NCBI RefSeq assembly: GCF_014303395.1
Contig: NZ_CP060298.1
Coordinates: 3,863,001 to 3,927,000 of the forward strand
Length of the DNA: 64,000 bases
Source of the DNA: Nakamurella sp. PAMC28650
GTDB taxonomy: Bacteria > Actinomycetota > Actinomycetes > Mycobacteriales > Nakamurellaceae
Reading direction: 5' to 3'
A program made the translations under genes and the position numbers. This document shows positions 28,167 to 39,294 of the stretch, piece by piece (positions within the stretch are counted from its first letter, which is position 1; each line of letters begins with the position of its first letter). Below the pieces are notes generated by a model. That model was given only the letters and a program-made list of their open reading frames with translations, was not told the DNA's origin and searched no databases.

Positions 28167-29113
28167 CCATCGACTCCAGACCGCAGACCACCGCCCGGAA
28201 TCCGGGATATCCGTGGTGGCGCCGCTGGCCGACCCGCCGGGTGCAGCTCGTCATCGCCTGGCTCGCGGTCATCACCAACGGCGGGATCGCCGTCACCGGC
28301 GCGACGGTCCGGGTCACCGGCTCCGGGCTGGGATGTCCGACCTGGCCCCAGTGCCAGCCCGGCTCACTGGTCCCGGTGTCCCGATCCGGTCTGGCCGCCT
28401 TCCACCAGGCCGTGGAGTTCACCAACCGGACGTTGACCGGTGCGGTCCTGATCCCCTCCCTCGGCATCTTCCTGGCGCTGCTGCTCAATCCGCAGAGCCG
28501 TCGCAAGCTCACCTGGCTGGCCGCTGTGCTGCCGTTCGGCGTGCTCGTCCAGGCGGTCTGGGGCGGCATCACCGTCCGGACCGGCCTGGCCTGGTGGACC
28601 GTTGCACCCCACCTGCTGTTGTCGCTGGCCCTGCTGTTCGTCGCCATCGTCGTGCTGGTCAGGGTCGGCGAGACCGATGCCCCGGCAGTCGATGTCGTCC
28701 CCCGGGCCCTCAAGCTCCTCAGTTGGGCGACCGTCGGTGTGCTCGTCCTGCTGTGCATGGCCGGCACGCTGGTCACCGCCGCCGGTCCGCACGGCGGCGA
28801 CTCGTCCACGCCCCGACTGGACTACCCGGTGGAGAAACTGGCACAGCTGCATGCCGACCTGATGTTCCTGTACTTCGGCCTGCTCATCGCGATGACGGTC
28901 GGCTTCCTGGCCGTGAAGGCGCCGCGAAAACTCGTCAGGCGGACGGTCGTCCTGATCCTCGTGACGGGCGCCCAGGGCGCCATCGGTCTCGTCCAGTACG
29001 CCACCGGGGTCCCCGAGGCGTTGGTCGTCTCGCACGTCCTCGGTGCGGTCGTCCTGACGGCGACCGCCGCGGCCGTTGCGCTGAGCACGAGAACACGGAT
29101 TCCGGCCCGGTAG
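28157..29113 (+). CDS. ctaA: Heme A synthase CtaA
   Basis: 318 residues with eight predicted membrane helices. Four heme-binding His fit the family: FHQAVEFTNR, APHLLLSLAL, QLHADLMF and VSHVLGAVV. The extracellular loop has GCPTWPQC, the Cys pair seen in Gram-positive CtaA. It oxidises heme O to heme A for cytochrome aa3 oxidase. The start overlaps the permease end by 10 bases. The substrate-making enzyme, CtaB, is encoded convergently 416 bases downstream. Confidence 0.93.
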   Translation: MAVTIDSRPQTTARNPGYPWWRRWPTRRVQLVIAWLAVITNGGIAVTGATVRVTGSGLGCPTWPQCQPGSLVPVSRSGLAAFHQAVEFTNRTLTGAVLIPSLGIFLALLLNPQSRRKLTWLAAVLPFGVLVQAVWGGITVRTGLAWWTVAPHLLLSLALLFVAIVVLVRVGETDAPAVDVVPRALKLLSWATVGVLVLLCMAGTLVTAAGPHGGDSSTPRLDYPVEKLAQLHADLMFLYFGLLIAMTVGFLAVKAPRKLVRRTVVLILVTGAQGAIGLVQYATGVPEALVVSHVLGAVVLTATAAAVALSTRTRIPAR

Positions 29114-29211
29114 ACGCGCTCACCTGACCCCCGCCCGTCAGCAGTCGACGAACGGGGTGAGCCTGCTGGCTGCTATCCGGACGCGATCCAGGTTTGCCCA
29201 CGCGCAGCAGG

Positions 29212-29532
29212 TCAGCGGCCGGTGCCTCGCATCAGCAGGCGGTCGGCCGGGCTCACGGTGACCTTGCCGGTCAGCTCCCGGTCCCAATTCGCCACGGGGA
29301 TCCCAGCCACCTCGCAGGCCGCGGCGGCCTCTTCCATGCTGCCGACCACCGCATCGGTGAACGGCCCGTTCTCGGACACGACGACGATCCGGGCGCCGCG
29401 GCGTCCCATGTAGTTGATCACCGCTGTGCCGCTGCCGCCGTTGGCGGAGGTGAACGAACGAAGACGCGTTGCCAAGCCCGAGACGTCCGGCACCGGAACC
29501 CCGGACGAATCCTCGGTGGGCGCGGCCGTCAT
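29212..29532 (-). CDS. Small conserved-looking protein of unknown function
   Basis: 106 residues, not recognised. Its ATG overlaps the ctaB stop (ATGA at 29529-29532), which is strong evidence that it is a real, coupled gene. It has a flexible N-terminus ([15 protein letters not shown]), then an alpha/beta-looking part ([40 protein letters not shown]) and no membrane segment or Cys motif. A nucleotide- or metabolite-binding role would be a guess. The 98-base gap to convergent ctaA holds a weak GCTCACC/GGTGAGC inverted repeat. Confidence 0.7.
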   Translation of the reverse strand: MTAAPTEDSSGVPVPDVSGLATRLRSFTSANGGSGTAVINYMGRRGARIVVVSENGPFTDAVVGSMEEAAAACEVAGIPVANWDRELTGKVTVSPADRLLMRGTGR

Positions 29533-30485
29533 CTCGGCCACCCGATCACGGACAGTCCGACGGCCGAGTCGACCGCCCACGCGACCGAGATGGCCGTCAG
29601 GTACAGGTTCGAGAGATGGAACAGCGTCATCGGCTGCGCCGGGACACCCTTCAGCACCCGGAAGTGCAGCATGTGGGCGATGCCGAGGAAGACCAGCCCG
29701 GCCGGCAGGGCCACCGCGGCATAGATCCAGGACGAGGCCGGGATCAGCAGCAGTGAACAGACCACCATGGCCCAGGAGTAGATGACGATCTGGCGGACGA
29801 CGACCCGCTCGGGTGCGACCACCGGGAGCATGGGCACACCGGCCGCGGCGTAGTCCTCGCGGTAGCGCATGGCCAGCGCCCAGGTGTGCGGGGGGGTCCA
29901 GAAGAAGATGACGCCGAAGAAGACCCACGCGGGCCAACCGATACCGCCCGTGATGGCCGACCATCCGATCACCACCGGCATGCAACCCGCGAGACCGCCC
30001 CAGACGATGTTCTGGCTGGTCCGGCGCTTCAGCCAGAGGGAGTAGACGAAGACGTAGAACAGGATGGCCACGACGGCCAGCACGGCCGCCTGCCAGGTCG
30101 TGGTCCAGGCCAGGAAGGCGCAGGACGCGACGCCGAGCGCGATGCCGAAGATCAGTGCGTTGCGGGTCGGCATCAGGAGCCGGGCCAGCGGGCGTGCTCT
30201 GGTGCGGCGCATCACAGCGTCGATGTCGGCATCGACCACGCAATTGAGCGCGTTGGCGCTCCCGGCGGCGAGGGTGCCACCGACCAGGGTGGCGAGCACG
30301 AGCCAGATGGTGGGGACGGATCGCTGTGCGGCGAACATCGCCGGGATGGTGGTGATCAACAACAGCTCGATGATGCGCGGCTTCGTCAGCGCGACGTAGG
30401 CACCGACCTTGACCTTGAAGGACAGGGAGCCCGCGGCCGGTTCGGCGACCACCGCAGACTCGCCGGCCGAAGTCCGTGACGCCAA
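29529..30485 (-). CDS. ctaB: Protoheme IX farnesyltransferase (heme O synthase) CtaB
   Basis: 318 residues of the UbiA fold with about nine helices. The first Asp-rich motif is [23 protein letters not shown], the second [12 protein letters not shown]. It adds a farnesyl chain to heme B to give heme O, the substrate of CtaA. The start is TTG at 30485: GGAGG lies six bases upstream and no other start is near. Divergent from tkt as in M. tuberculosis. Confidence 0.93.
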   Translation of the reverse strand: MASRTSAGESAVVAEPAAGSLSFKVKVGAYVALTKPRIIELLLITTIPAMFAAQRSVPTIWLVLATLVGGTLAAGSANALNCVVDADIDAVMRRTRARPLARLLMPTRNALIFGIALGVASCAFLAWTTTWQAAVLAVVAILFYVFVYSLWLKRRTSQNIVWGGLAGCMPVVIGWSAITGGIGWPAWVFFGVIFFWTPPHTWALAMRYREDYAAAGVPMLPVVAPERVVVRQIVIYSWAMVVCSLLLIPASSWIYAAVALPAGLVFLGIAHMLHFRVLKGVPAQPMTLFHLSNLYLTAISVAWAVDSAVGLSVIGWPR

Positions 30486-30700
30486 CGCCTACCTCCAGAT
30501 GTCATTCCCACGCCACCCCGGGGAGCGGCACGCAGACGAGATTGCCGTCTGCCACCTGCATCGTAGTGGCCGGGTGGCCGGCCGGGTTCGATCTCCGCCG
30601 CGGCGTCAGCCCTGCGCAGCGTGGGTACTAGTGTTTTGACTGGAATATTGCGTAGATCCCGCGGCCCCTGCGGTCGCCCGGCCGAGGAAGGTCGCTCCCT

Positions 30701-32866
30701 GTGACCAGTACCGCCCAGATTTCCGAGCTCACCGCCGCGCACGTCCCCGACGATTGGTCCGAGCTGGACAAGCGGGCCGTCGACACCGCAAGGGTGCTCG
30801 CCGCCGATTCCGTCCAGAAGGTCGGCAACGGGCATCCCGGTACCGCGATGAGTCTCGCGCCCCTGGCCTACACCCTCTTCCAGAAGGTGATGAAGCACGA
30901 CCCGGCCGACCCGGACTGGACCGGGCGCGACCGTTTCGTGCTCTCCTGCGGCCACACCAGCCTGACCCTGTACATCCAGCTGTACCTGGCCGGGTTCGGG
31001 CTGGAACTCGTCGACCTCGAAGCGCTGCGGACCTGGGGCTCGCTGACCCCGGGGCATCCCGAGGTGCATCACACCAAAGGTGTCGAGATCACCACCGGGC
31101 CACTGGGCCAGGGCCTGGCATCCGCCGTCGGGATGGCGATGGCCTCGCGTCGGGAGCGCGGACTGTTCGACCCCGCCGCCGCCCCCGGCCAGAGCCCGTT
31201 CGACCACTACATCTACGTCATCTCCTCCGACGGTGACATCGAGGAGGGCGTCAGCTCCGAGGCGTCTTCCATCGCCGGACGCCAGCAGCTCGGCAACCTC
31301 ATCGTGTTCTACGACCACAACCAGATCTCCATCGAGGACGACACGAACATCGCCCTGTCCGAGGACGTCGCGGCCCGCTACGAGGCCTACGGCTGGCACG
31401 TCCAGAAGGTCGAGGGCGGCGAGAACGTCAGCGGCATCCTGGCGGCGATCGAGAACGCCAAGGCGGTCACCGACCGGCCCTCCTTCATCCAGCTCCACAC
31501 GGTGATCGGGTTCCCGGCGCCGAACAAGATGAACACCGGCAAGATCCACGGTTCGGCCCTGGGGGCCGACGAGGTTGCCGCCGTCAAGACCATTTTGGGC
31601 TTCGACCCGGACAAGTCCTTCGAGGTCGACGACACGGTGATCAAGCACACCCGGCTGGCCCTGGACCGCGGGGCGGAGACGAAAGCCAAGTGGCAGAGGG
31701 GTTTCGACGAGTGGGCCGCGGCCAACCCTGATCACAAGGCCCTGTTCGACCGGCTCGTCGCACGCGCCCTTCCGGACGGCTGGAAGGACTCGCTCCCGAG
31801 CTGGCCGGTCGACCCCAAGGGCATCGCCACCCGCGCGGCGTCCGGCGCGGTGCTCACCGGCATCGCCGACGTCCTGCCCGAGTTGTGGGGCGGCTCCGCC
31901 GATCTGGCCGAGTCCAACAACACCACGATGAAGGGCGCCGACTCCTTCGGACCGTCGGCCGCGGCCACCGGCGAGTGGAAGGCCCAGCCGTACGGCCGGA
32001 CCCTGCACTTCGGGATCCGCGAGCACGCGATGGGAGCGATCCTCTCCGGCATCGCGCTGCACGGACCCACCCGGCCCTACGGCGGGACGTTCATGCAGTT
32101 CTCCGACTACATGCGTGGCGCCGTCCGTCTCGCGGCCGTGATGGGTGCGCCCGTCACCTACGTCTGGACACACGACTCCATCGGGCTCGGTGAGGACGGA
32201 CCGACCCATCAGCCGGTCGAGCACCTCGCCGCCCTGCGCGCGATTCCCGGGCTCGCCATCCTCCGCCCCGCGGACGCCAACGAGACGGCCTTCGGGTGGC
32301 AGGCGATCCTGGAGAAGCAGAGCACCTGGAACACCGGACCGGTCGGCCTCGCCCTGACCCGGCAGAACGTCCCGACCCTGGCCGGTACGAGCGCCGAGGG
32401 CGTCGCCAAGGGCGGTTACGTCCTGGCCGACGCGGACGGCGATCTGAAGGTGATCATCATCGCCTCGGGTTCCGAGGTCCAGATCGCCCTGGCCGCGCGC
32501 GCGACGCTGCACGCCGAAGGCATCGGCACCCGGGTGGTCTCCATGCCGTGCCTGGACTGGTTCGAGGCGCAGGACCAGGCCTACATCGAGCGTGTCCTGC
32601 CGAAGGCCGTCACGGCGCGGGTGTCGGTGGAAGCCGCCATCGCCCAGCCGTGGTGGCGCTGGATCGGCAGCCAGGGCCGGCCGGTCTCGCTCGAGCACTA
32701 CGGCGCCTCCGCCGACGCCGCAACCCTCTACCGCGAGTTCGGGATCACCCCGGAGGCCACGGTCGCGGCCGCCAAGGAGTCACTGGCCGCGGCGAACACA
32801 CCCGACACCGTCTCGCACGGCACCACGTCCCTCGAGGACGCCGGCGTCGATCTCGATTCCAAGTAG
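30701..32866 (+). CDS. tkt: Transketolase
   Basis: 721 residues, typical length. Opens with VGNGHPGTAMSLAPLAYTLF, then the thiamine-diphosphate motif from SSDGDIEEGVSSEA to VFYDHNQISIED, the pyrimidine-domain GIREHAMGAILSG and YVWTHDSIGLGEDGPTHQP. It moves two-carbon units in the non-oxidative pentose phosphate pathway. GTG at 30701 has GAGGAAGG upstream. First gene of tkt-tal-zwf-opcA-pgl. The 215-base gap to ctaB should hold both promoters; I could not fix boxes with confidence. Confidence 0.96.
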   Translation: MTSTAQISELTAAHVPDDWSELDKRAVDTARVLAADSVQKVGNGHPGTAMSLAPLAYTLFQKVMKHDPADPDWTGRDRFVLSCGHTSLTLYIQLYLAGFGLELVDLEALRTWGSLTPGHPEVHHTKGVEITTGPLGQGLASAVGMAMASRRERGLFDPAAAPGQSPFDHYIYVISSDGDIEEGVSSEASSIAGRQQLGNLIVFYDHNQISIEDDTNIALSEDVAARYEAYGWHVQKVEGGENVSGILAAIENAKAVTDRPSFIQLHTVIGFPAPNKMNTGKIHGSALGADEVAAVKTILGFDPDKSFEVDDTVIKHTRLALDRGAETKAKWQRGFDEWAAANPDHKALFDRLVARALPDGWKDSLPSWPVDPKGIATRAASGAVLTGIADVLPELWGGSADLAESNNTTMKGADSFGPSAAATGEWKAQPYGRTLHFGIREHAMGAILSGIALHGPTRPYGGTFMQFSDYMRGAVRLAAVMGAPVTYVWTHDSIGLGEDGPTHQPVEHLAALRAIPGLAILRPADANETAFGWQAILEKQSTWNTGPVGLALTRQNVPTLAGTSAEGVAKGGYVLADADGDLKVIIIASGSEVQIALAARATLHAEGIGTRVVSMPCLDWFEAQDQAYIERVLPKAVTARVSVEAAIAQPWWRWIGSQGRPVSLEHYGASADAATLYREFGITPEATVAAAKESLAAANTPDTVSHGTTSLEDAGVDLDSK

Positions 32867-32929
32867 TCGACCCGATGTCGCGCGCAAGCGTGACGTTCCC
32901 CGCCACATCCAAGAAAGAAGCTGAGAATC

Positions 32930-34030
32930 ATGTCCGATCCACTCGCTGATCTCTCCGCCGCCGGTGTCTCCCTCTGGCTGGACGATCTGTCCCGCCAGCG
33001 TCTGCACGGCGGCAACCTGGCCGAGCTGATCACCACCAAGCACATCGTCGGCGTGACCACCAACCCGTCGATCTTCGCCGCAGCACTGGCCAACGGCGAG
33101 TCCTACCAGGAACAGGCCACCGAGCTTGCCTCGCGCGGTACGGGCGTCGACGACGCGGTGCGGGCGATGACGACCGACGACGTCCGCGACGCCTGCGACC
33201 TGTTCGCGGGGCTGTACCAGTCCACCGGCGGCGCAGACGGCCGGGTGTCGATCGAGGTCGAGCCGGGCCTGGCGCACGACACCGGAGGGACCGTGGCGCA
33301 GGCCAAGGAGCTGTACAAGATCGTCGACCGGCCCAACGTGCTGATCAAGATCCCGGCCACCCTGGCCGGCCTGCCGGCGATCACCCAGACGCTGGCCGAG
33401 GGCATCAGCGTCAACGTGACGCTGATCTTCTCGCTGGAGCGCTACGAGGGCGTCATCGATGCGTTCGTCGCGGGACTCGAGCAGGCCAGGGCCAACGGGC
33501 ACGACCTGTCGCGGATCCACTCCGTCGCCTCGTTCTTCGTCTCCCGGGTGGACACCGAGATCGATGCCCGCCTGGCCAAGATCGGTTCGCCGGAGGCGGC
33601 CTCGCTCAAGGGCAAGGCCGCCATCGCCAACGCCCGGCTGGCGTACCAGCTCTTCGAGCAGAAGTTCGCCGGAGAGCGGTGGGAGGCACTGGCGGCCGCC
33701 GGTGCGAACGCCCAGCGACCGCTGTGGGCCTCCACCGGCGTCAAGGACCCGAGCTACGACGACACCCAGTACGTGGTCGAGCTCGTCGCACCCCACACGG
33801 TGAACACCGCTCCGGAGAAGACCATCGACGCGGTCGCCGACCACGGCGTCATCCGGGGCAACACCATCGAGGGCACCTACGGCGCCGCGTCGTCCACGTT
33901 CAGCGCACTGGAGGCGGTGGGCGTGGACCTGAAGGACGTCTTCGACGTGCTCGAGACCGAGGGTGTCGACAAGTTCGTCAAGTCCTGGGAAGAGCTGCAG
34001 GCCACCGTCGCCAAGGCCCTGGCGGGCTGA
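32930..34030 (+). CDS. tal: Transaldolase
   Basis: 366 residues, the larger actinobacterial type. [13 protein letters not shown] is the substrate-phosphate region, [12 protein letters not shown] holds the Schiff-base Lys, and [15 protein letters not shown] follows. It moves a three-carbon dihydroxyacetone unit between sugar phosphates. It follows tkt by 63 bases with a weak AGAAAGAAG ribosome site. Confidence 0.96.
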   Translation: MSDPLADLSAAGVSLWLDDLSRQRLHGGNLAELITTKHIVGVTTNPSIFAAALANGESYQEQATELASRGTGVDDAVRAMTTDDVRDACDLFAGLYQSTGGADGRVSIEVEPGLAHDTGGTVAQAKELYKIVDRPNVLIKIPATLAGLPAITQTLAEGISVNVTLIFSLERYEGVIDAFVAGLEQARANGHDLSRIHSVASFFVSRVDTEIDARLAKIGSPEAASLKGKAAIANARLAYQLFEQKFAGERWEALAAAGANAQRPLWASTGVKDPSYDDTQYVVELVAPHTVNTAPEKTIDAVADHGVIRGNTIEGTYGAASSTFSALEAVGVDLKDVFDVLETEGVDKFVKSWEELQATVAKALAG

Positions 34031-34038
34031 GCCCACCT

Positions 34039-34110
34039 GACCGGCCGGCGATGCACGCGCGTCGTCGGCCGGTCGGGGGCGACAGCGGAACCACTGTCGC
34101 TGAAACACCC
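34039..34110 (+). terminator. Two consecutive hairpins between tal and zwf
   Basis: GACCGGCCG/CGGCCGGTC (34039-34047, 34076-34084) and GCGACAG/CTGTCGC (34089-34095, 34104-34110) are perfect stems directly after tal. They may terminate or attenuate transcription, or mark an RNA-processing site, so that zwf is expressed below tkt-tal. No T-run is present. Confidence 0.45.
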
Positions 34111-34201
34111 TGGTCGCCCACCCCGTCGGCGCACCCTGCCCGCCCACCCCGCGTTCGCCCACCGAGGTGGGTTCTCTTCCGGGAAGGAAACCCGTCACCC
34201 C

Positions 34202-35734
<1,533 letters not shown>

Positions 35735-35777
35735 CCTTCTCCACCGCGCCATCCCTGCAAGAGAAAGGCGGCCGGCA

Positions 35778-37223
35778 TTGATCATCGACCTGCCATCCAC
35801 CACCTCGTCGGCCATCAACAAGAAGATGATCGACATGCGCGAGAAGGGTGGTGCGAACGCCCAGGGCCGGGTGCTGACCCTGGTCATCATCACCGACGAG
35901 GACTCGTCAGAGGACCCGATCGCGGCCGCCAACGGCGCCTCCTTCGAGCACCCCTGCCGGGTGATCGTGGTGGCCCGCGGCTCGCGCCGCGGCGCCGCCC
36001 GGCTGGACGCCCAGATCCGGGTCGGCGGTGATGCCGGCGCCAGCGAGGTGATCGTGCTGCGTCTGTACGGGTCGCTCGCCGATCACGGCGCCGCCGTGGT
36101 GATCCCGTTGCTGCTGGCCGACGCGCCGGTGGTGGCGTGGTGGCCGGGCGAGTCGCCGGAGATCCCCGCCGACGACCCGATCGGCACCCTCGCCCAGCGC
36201 CGCATCACCGATTCGGCCGCCGGCCGGCGGCCGATCGCCGCATTGGCAGGACGCCGCCTGACCTACCAGCCGGGCGACACCGACCTGGCCTGGACCCGCC
36301 TGACCAACTGGCGCGGGTTGCTGGCCGCGGCCCTCGACCAGCCGCCGCACGAGCGGATCACCGAGGCCACCGTGGCCGGGGCCTCGGACTCGGCTTCCGC
36401 CGACCTGCTGGCCGGATGGCTAGCGCTGCAACTGAAGTGCCCGGTGAAACGGATCAAGGTGGATCGGGCCGGCAGTGGTCTGCGCGCGGTCACCCTGATC
36501 CGTCGGTCGGGTGAGATCAGCCTGGTCCGTCCGGAGGGCGTCACCGCGACGCTGTCCGTCACCAACCAGGCCCCGCGCCAGCTGACCCTCCCCCGCCGCA
36601 TCCTGCGGGACTGCATCGCCGAGGAACTCCGGCGTCTGGATGCCGACGAGGTCTACTCCGAGGTGCTGTCCAAGGGCCTGGACCTGGTTGCCAGGCATGC
36701 CGCAGCCGAGGCGGCGACGGTGACCAGGGCGCCGGCCACGGTGCGGGCGCGGCCTGCGGTGCGCAAGGCCGCGGCCGCTGCCGGGATCACCGCGCCGGCG
36801 TCGAAGGGCACGGTGGCGAAGCCGTCGTCCGGAAGAGCGCCGGTCGCGCGGCCGGCCGCCTCGAGGTCGGTGTCCGAAGCGACCTCGACGCCGGATCCGG
36901 TGTTGGAGGGCGGGACGGTGGCGCCGCCCGCCGAACCGACGACAGCTGCAGTCCGCAAGGGTGCCGCGGTCGGGAAGACGGCGGCCGTCGAGAAGGGCGC
37001 GGCCGTCCGGAAGACCGCGGCCGTCCGGAAGACCGCGGCCGTCCGGAAGACGGCGATCACGCGGAAGGGATCGACCGCGCAGACCACAGGGACCACGAAG
37101 ACGGCCGGGAAGACGACCGGCAAGCAGCCGGACCCGGCGGCCGCTCCGGCGCGGGCACCGAGCAGCCGCACCAAGGTGCCGGCAGCCACCAAGCCCGCCA
37201 GGCCGGCCAAGGCCGTCAAGTGA
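35778..37223 (+). CDS. opcA: G6PDH assembly protein OpcA with long Lys/Ala-rich tail
   Basis: 481 residues; OpcA proteins are usually about 300. The first 300 residues fit the family (INKKMIDMREKGG, VIVVARGSRRGAARLDAQIR, DAPVVAWWPGESP, LRRLDADEVYSEVL). From about 305 the protein is a basic, low-complexity tail rich in Ala, Lys, Thr and Pro, with three exact 18-base repeats at 36999-37052 encoding AAVRKT. The tail looks like a histone-H1 or HupB C-terminus. The start is TTG at 35778 with GAAAGG upstream; ATG codons come only 50 bases later. Confidence 0.9.
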   Translation: MIIDLPSTTSSAINKKMIDMREKGGANAQGRVLTLVIITDEDSSEDPIAAANGASFEHPCRVIVVARGSRRGAARLDAQIRVGGDAGASEVIVLRLYGSLADHGAAVVIPLLLADAPVVAWWPGESPEIPADDPIGTLAQRRITDSAAGRRPIAALAGRRLTYQPGDTDLAWTRLTNWRGLLAAALDQPPHERITEATVAGASDSASADLLAGWLALQLKCPVKRIKVDRAGSGLRAVTLIRRSGEISLVRPEGVTATLSVTNQAPRQLTLPRRILRDCIAEELRRLDADEVYSEVLSKGLDLVARHAAAEAATVTRAPATVRARPAVRKAAAAAGITAPASKGTVAKPSSGRAPVARPAASRSVSEATSTPDPVLEGGTVAPPAEPTTAAVRKGAAVGKTAAVEKGAAVRKTAAVRKTAAVRKTAITRKGSTAQTTGTTKTAGKTTGKQPDPAAAPARAPSSRTKVPAATKPARPAKAVK

Positions 37224-37975
37224 GCGGGGCCGAGGTGATCGTGCACTCGGATGGCGACCAGTTGGCCTCCGCCACCGGCGCGCGACTGGCCGCCAAGCTG
37301 ATCGAGCTGCAGGCGGCCGGCCGGATCCCGCGGATCGGGTTGACAGGCGGTGGTTCCGGCATCGGTCTGCTGGCCGCTCTGAACACCTCGCCGGCCAGGG
37401 CCGCGATCGACTGGCAGCGCGTGGAACTGTTCTGGGGGGACGAACGTTTCATCGCCCTCGACGATCCGGAGCGGAACGAGAAGCAGGCTCGCGACGCGCT
37501 TCTGGACCACGTCCCGCTCGACCCGGGCAGGGTGCACGCGATGGCCGCCTCCGACGGCGAATTCGGTGACGACGTCGACCGCGCCGCGGCCGCCTACGCC
37601 GCCGTTCTCGGTGAGGGCGTCACCTTCGACGTGATGATGCTCGGGATGGGGCCCGAAGGTCACGTCGCGTCGATCTTCCCGGACTCCCCCGCGGTCCTGG
37701 AGACGGCACGCACCGTGGTCGCGGTCCGCGACTGCCCGAAACCGCCGCCGACCCGCATCTCGCTGACCCTCCCGACCATCCGGAGTGCTGACGAGGTGTG
37801 GATCATCACGGGAGGGGACGGCAAGGCCGAGGCGGTGGAACGCGCCTTGGGCGGCGCCGCCGAGGCGGATCTCCCGGTGGCCGGTGCGGTGGGTCGATTG
37901 CGCACACTGTTCTTGCTGGACAAGGGATCTGCGAGCCGACTACCCGCGGGCACCGTCAGGATCGACGCGTCCTGA
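37220..37975 (+). CDS. pgl: 6-phosphogluconolactonase
   Basis: 251 residues. GLTGGGSGIGLLAAL near residue 40, LFWGDERFI, and MLGMGPEGHVASIFP are the family's sugar-phosphate and catalytic blocks. It hydrolyses the Zwf product. The GTG overlaps the opcA stop (GTGA at 37220-37223). Last gene of the pentose phosphate operon; a hairpin starts at its stop codon. Confidence 0.94.
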   Translation: MSGAEVIVHSDGDQLASATGARLAAKLIELQAAGRIPRIGLTGGGSGIGLLAALNTSPARAAIDWQRVELFWGDERFIALDDPERNEKQARDALLDHVPLDPGRVHAMAASDGEFGDDVDRAAAAYAAVLGEGVTFDVMMLGMGPEGHVASIFPDSPAVLETARTVVAVRDCPKPPPTRISLTLPTIRSADEVWIITGGDGKAEAVERALGGAAEADLPVAGAVGRLRTLFLLDKGSASRLPAGTVRIDAS

Positions 37976-38007
37976 GGACAGCCGCCGGACCCGGCTGCCG
38001 GTCCTCA
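37973..38007 (+). terminator. Terminator hairpin of the pentose phosphate operon
   Basis: TGAGGAC (37973-37979, starting with the pgl stop) pairs with GTCCTCA (38001-38007); inside it AGCCG pairs with CGGCT. The compact stem sits exactly at the operon end. No T-run. The rest of the gap to 38153 should hold the mdh promoter. Confidence 0.6.
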
Positions 38008-38153
38008 CGTGACGGAGCAGACACTCCGGAGCGCGAGGCGGCGCGCCGGGGAACTGAAATGCTGGAGCCGCAGATGCACCGCTGCTCGAAGTCGTGTCAG
38101 GGTGATCGCTCGAGCGGTCACCACCATCCGGTCCTCAAGGAGGAGAACCAGTC

Positions 38154-39143
38154 ATGAGCAAGACCCCAGTCAAGATCACCGTCACCGGTGGTGCCGGTCA
38201 GATCGGTTACGCATTGTTGTTCCGGATCGCATCCGGCGCGATGCTCGGCCCCGACACCCCGGTCAAGCTGAGCCTGCTGGAGATCACTCCCGCACTGAAG
38301 GCCGCCGAGGGCACCGCGATGGAGCTGGACGACTGCGCGTTCCCGTTGCTGGCCGGCGTCGAGATCACCGACAGTGCCAAGACGGCGTTCGACGGCACCT
38401 CGATCGCCCTGCTGGTGGGGGCCCGGCCTCGTGGTCCGGGCATGGAGCGCAGCGACCTCCTCGCCGCCAACGGCGGCATCTTCAAACCCCAGGGCGAGGC
38501 CCTCAACGCAGGCGCCGCCGACGACATCAAGGTGCTGGTGGTCGGCAATCCCGCCAACACCAACTCCCTGATCGCGCGTTCGCACGCCCCGGACATCCCG
38601 GCCGAGCGCTTCTCCGCGATGATGCGGCTCGACCACAACCGTGCGGTGTCCCAGGTGGCCACCAAGCTGGGGGTCTCGGTCGACGACGTCACCAAGATGA
38701 CGATCTGGGGCAACCATTCGGTGACCCAGTACCCGGACCTCTTCCACGCGATGGTCGGCGGCAGGCCGGTCGCCGAGCAGGTGGAGCAGGCCTGGATGGA
38801 GGAGACCTTCATCCCGACCGTCGCCAAGCGCGGCGCCGCCATCATCGCTGCTCGCAACGGTGCGTCCTCCGCGGCCTCGGCCGCCAATGCGGCGGTGGAA
38901 CACGTCCACACCTGGGTGCACGGCACCCCGGCCGACGACTGGACCAGTGCCGGTGTGCCGTCCGACGGTTCCTACGGTGTTCCCGAGGGTCTGATGGCCG
39001 GGTTCCCGGTCACCGCCGAGGACGGCGCCTGGAAGATCGTCCAGGGCCTGGAGTTCGACGCGTTCTCCCGTGGGCGCATCGACAAGTCGATCGCCGAGCT
39101 CGTCGAGGAGCGCGACGCCGTCAAGGGTCTCGGCCTGATCTGA
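38154..39143 (+). CDS. mdh: Malate dehydrogenase
   Basis: 329 residues of the cytosolic-type [23 protein letters not shown] binds [17 protein letters not shown] has the mobile-loop Arg residues; [21 protein letters not shown] and [12 protein letters not shown] carry the remaining Arg/Asp/His catalytic set. It interconverts malate and oxaloacetate in the TCA cycle. AAGGAGG lies upstream of the ATG. It is separate from the preceding operon. Confidence 0.96.
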   Translation: MSKTPVKITVTGGAGQIGYALLFRIASGAMLGPDTPVKLSLLEITPALKAAEGTAMELDDCAFPLLAGVEITDSAKTAFDGTSIALLVGARPRGPGMERSDLLAANGGIFKPQGEALNAGAADDIKVLVVGNPANTNSLIARSHAPDIPAERFSAMMRLDHNRAVSQVATKLGVSVDDVTKMTIWGNHSVTQYPDLFHAMVGGRPVAEQVEQAWMEETFIPTVAKRGAAIIAARNGASSAASAANAAVEHVHTWVHGTPADDWTSAGVPSDGSYGVPEGLMAGFPVTAEDGAWKIVQGLEFDAFSRGRIDKSIAELVEERDAVKGLGLI

Positions 39144-39189
39144 TCCGCCCGGGCACCCAGGGGGCATGCATCAGCGCCCGGCGCATGCT

Positions 39190-39269
39190 GCATGGATCAA
39201 CATCCTCCATTTGGGACTGGAGTGACAGGAGTCGTCACTTTCGTCCATGCGTGCGAAGTTGATCCATGC
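39190..39269. repeat. 80-bp intergenic repeat, copy B
   Basis: Begins GCATGGATCAAC and ends GTTGATCCATGC, perfect 12-base inverted ends. It lies between the 3' ends of mdh and the convergent oleD. It keeps the same core as copy A at 24555-24634; inside, CTCCA and TGGAG can pair around the TTTGGGAC core, so an RNA from it would be structured. Confidence 0.85.
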
Positions 39270-39294
39270 CGGGGAGGGGGCAGGTGGGGAGGGG

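Noticed and set aside
30640-30690. Promoter boxes for tkt (TTGACT near 30640)
   Set aside because: No -10 hexamer at a proper distance could be found.
39190-39269. Copy B of the 80-bp repeat as a simple mdh/oleD terminator
   Set aside because: Copy A of the same element lies between divergent genes, where a terminator is not expected.
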